7,316 nt of DNA from Gammaproteobacteria bacterium (lineage in GTDB: Bacteria > Pseudomonadota > Gammaproteobacteria > S012-40): positions 1 through 7,316 of the forward strand of contig JAOUGF010000097.1 of the NCBI GenBank assembly GCA_029857925.1, written 5' to 3'. Of this stretch, positions 6,432 to 7,316 are shown piece by piece. The first letter of the stretch is position 1. Each line of letters opens with the position of its first letter. Position numbers and translations under genes: made by a program. A model generated the notes under the pieces. The model did not search any database and was not told where the DNA came from. It was given only the letters and a program-made list of their open reading frames with translations.

Positions 6432-7316
6432 GTGGCTGCCGATACCTCAACCTCACAGTCAGTCCGGCTGCGCCGCCAGCGCTGGCGTTTATTTATCGAT
6501 CGCGTCGCACGCCTTGGCGTGGGCATCGGCGGGATCAGCGTGATCGGCGCCATTGTATTGATATTCTTTTATTTATTGTATGTGGTTTTCCCTCTACTGC
6601 TACCGGCCTCGATCGAGGCGACACACGATTATCCGCTGCCGGGAGATAACTCCAAGCCCAGCGCATTTTTGGCGATGGAAGAGCAAGCAGAGATCGGCCT
6701 ACGCGTCACGGCCGATGGCACGTTAAATTTCTTCAAGATCGCTGATGGCCAAGTATTACTGCAACAACGCCCGACGTTGCCTAGGGGCGTTACGGTTACC
6801 GCCACCGCGGCCGCCGACCCCGATCAACGTGCCTATGCATTGGGGCTGAGCGATGGTGGCATCATCGTGGTCAAGGTGGACTATGCGGTCACCTATCCGA
6901 ATGACAAGCGCCATATCGAACCTACGATCAGTTATCCTGTCGGTGAAGCCGCGATACGTGTGTCGAGCGACCGCCATAAAGGCGTAAAAAATCTAGCCGT
7001 GCAGACCGGCGACGGCAATGCGACGTTGGCGATCCAGTTTGCCGACGGCCGCGTGTTGCTCGCCTCGCTCTCCAAACAATCCTCTCTGATCGAGGACATA
7101 CCCAGCAGCATTGAGCAATCCCAGGCGTTGGTCGACGTGTCCGGCGACGAAGTGCGCCATTTATTGGTGGGCAAGGAACAACGCCAATTGTATGTCGCGA
7201 GCTCCAGCGGCGAGGTCAGTTATTTCGACATCTCGAATAAAGGCAACCCCAAACTGATTCAACGTCTGCGCCTGACCGAAGGCAATGCCGAACTGACGAG
7301 CCTGCACTTTTTAACC
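6432..7316 (+). CDS. pstC: Phosphate ABC transporter permease PstC, long form, partial (N-terminal 295 codons)
   Basis: The frame is open from GTG at 6432 to the window edge. PstC is one of the two membrane subunits of the high-affinity phosphate importer PstSCAB. The cytoplasmic N-terminus is basic (RLRRQRWR, 12-19). One membrane segment follows (about 28-56) with IFFYLLYVVFPLL, the block I know from the long PstC of Pseudomonas-like bacteria. Residues 60 to 295 form a periplasmic insert with propeller-like strands (VTADGTLNFFKIADGQ, YALGLSDGGIIVVKV, LYVASSSGEVSYFDIS). The permease core must lie beyond the right edge. GTG is the only reasonable start: an in-frame TAG sits at 6420-6422 and no other start codon lies between. 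The ribosome site (AGG, 6421-6423) is weak. The Pho box upstream supports the call. pstA, pstB and phoU are expected downstream. Confidence 0.85.
   Translation, partial: MAADTSTSQSVRLRRQRWRLFIDRVARLGVGIGGISVIGAIVLIFFYLLYVVFPLLLPASIEATHDYPLPGDNSKPSAFLAMEEQAEIGLRVTADGTLNFFKIADGQVLLQQRPTLPRGVTVTATAAADPDQRAYALGLSDGGIIVVKVDYAVTYPNDKRHIEPTISYPVGEAAIRVSSDRHKGVKNLAVQTGDGNATLAIQFADGRVLLASLSKQSSLIEDIPSSIEQSQALVDVSGDEVRHLLVGKEQRQLYVASSSGEVSYFDISNKGNPKLIQRLRLTEGNAELTSLHFLT

Overview
The window looks like the chromosome of a Gram-negative proteobacterium, most likely a gammaproteobacterium. Three things point that way: several Sec- and lipobox-type export signals, an outer-membrane beta-barrel protein, and a PstC-type phosphate permease with the long periplasmic propeller insert I know from Pseudomonas-like gammaproteobacteria, preceded by a textbook Pho box. 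I see no rRNA, tRNA, insertion sequence, CRISPR array or phage gene. Almost every product acts in the cell envelope.

Layout from left to right. (1) A minus-strand operon of two genes: an 85-aa DUF4266-type lipoprotein (1275 to 1018), then 35 bp later a propeller-like lipoprotein (982, running off the left edge). Upstream are a near-consensus sigma-54 promoter (1322-1307) and two related dyads at about -98 and -118, the usual layout for an enhancer-dependent promoter. (2) A hairpin terminator (1452-1481) ends the next minus-strand gene, an 806-aa lipoprotein (3924 to 1504) with three BACON-like Ig domains, an IPT/TIG domain and a C-terminal propeller. (3) A 344-bp gene-free divergent region. 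(4) A plus-strand 475-aa outer-membrane barrel protein (4269-5696). (5) A hairpin terminator (5718-5759) shared with a convergent minus-strand gene for a 167-aa exported Cox11-like protein with a CxC motif (6263 to 5760). (6) A 168-bp divergent region carrying the Pho box and -10 of the last gene, pstC (6432, running off the right edge).

How the parts may work together: pstC is the start of a phosphate-starvation uptake operon and is probably independent of the rest. The DUF4266 operon appears to be under enhancer-dependent (sigma-54) control, so it is probably switched on by a specific signal. The large lipoprotein and the barrel protein share an intergenic region and may be co-regulated, but that is inference. 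The Cox11-like gene is a single-gene unit that may handle copper in the periplasm. The best candidate for something little described is the sigma-54-driven DUF4266 and propeller-lipoprotein operon.
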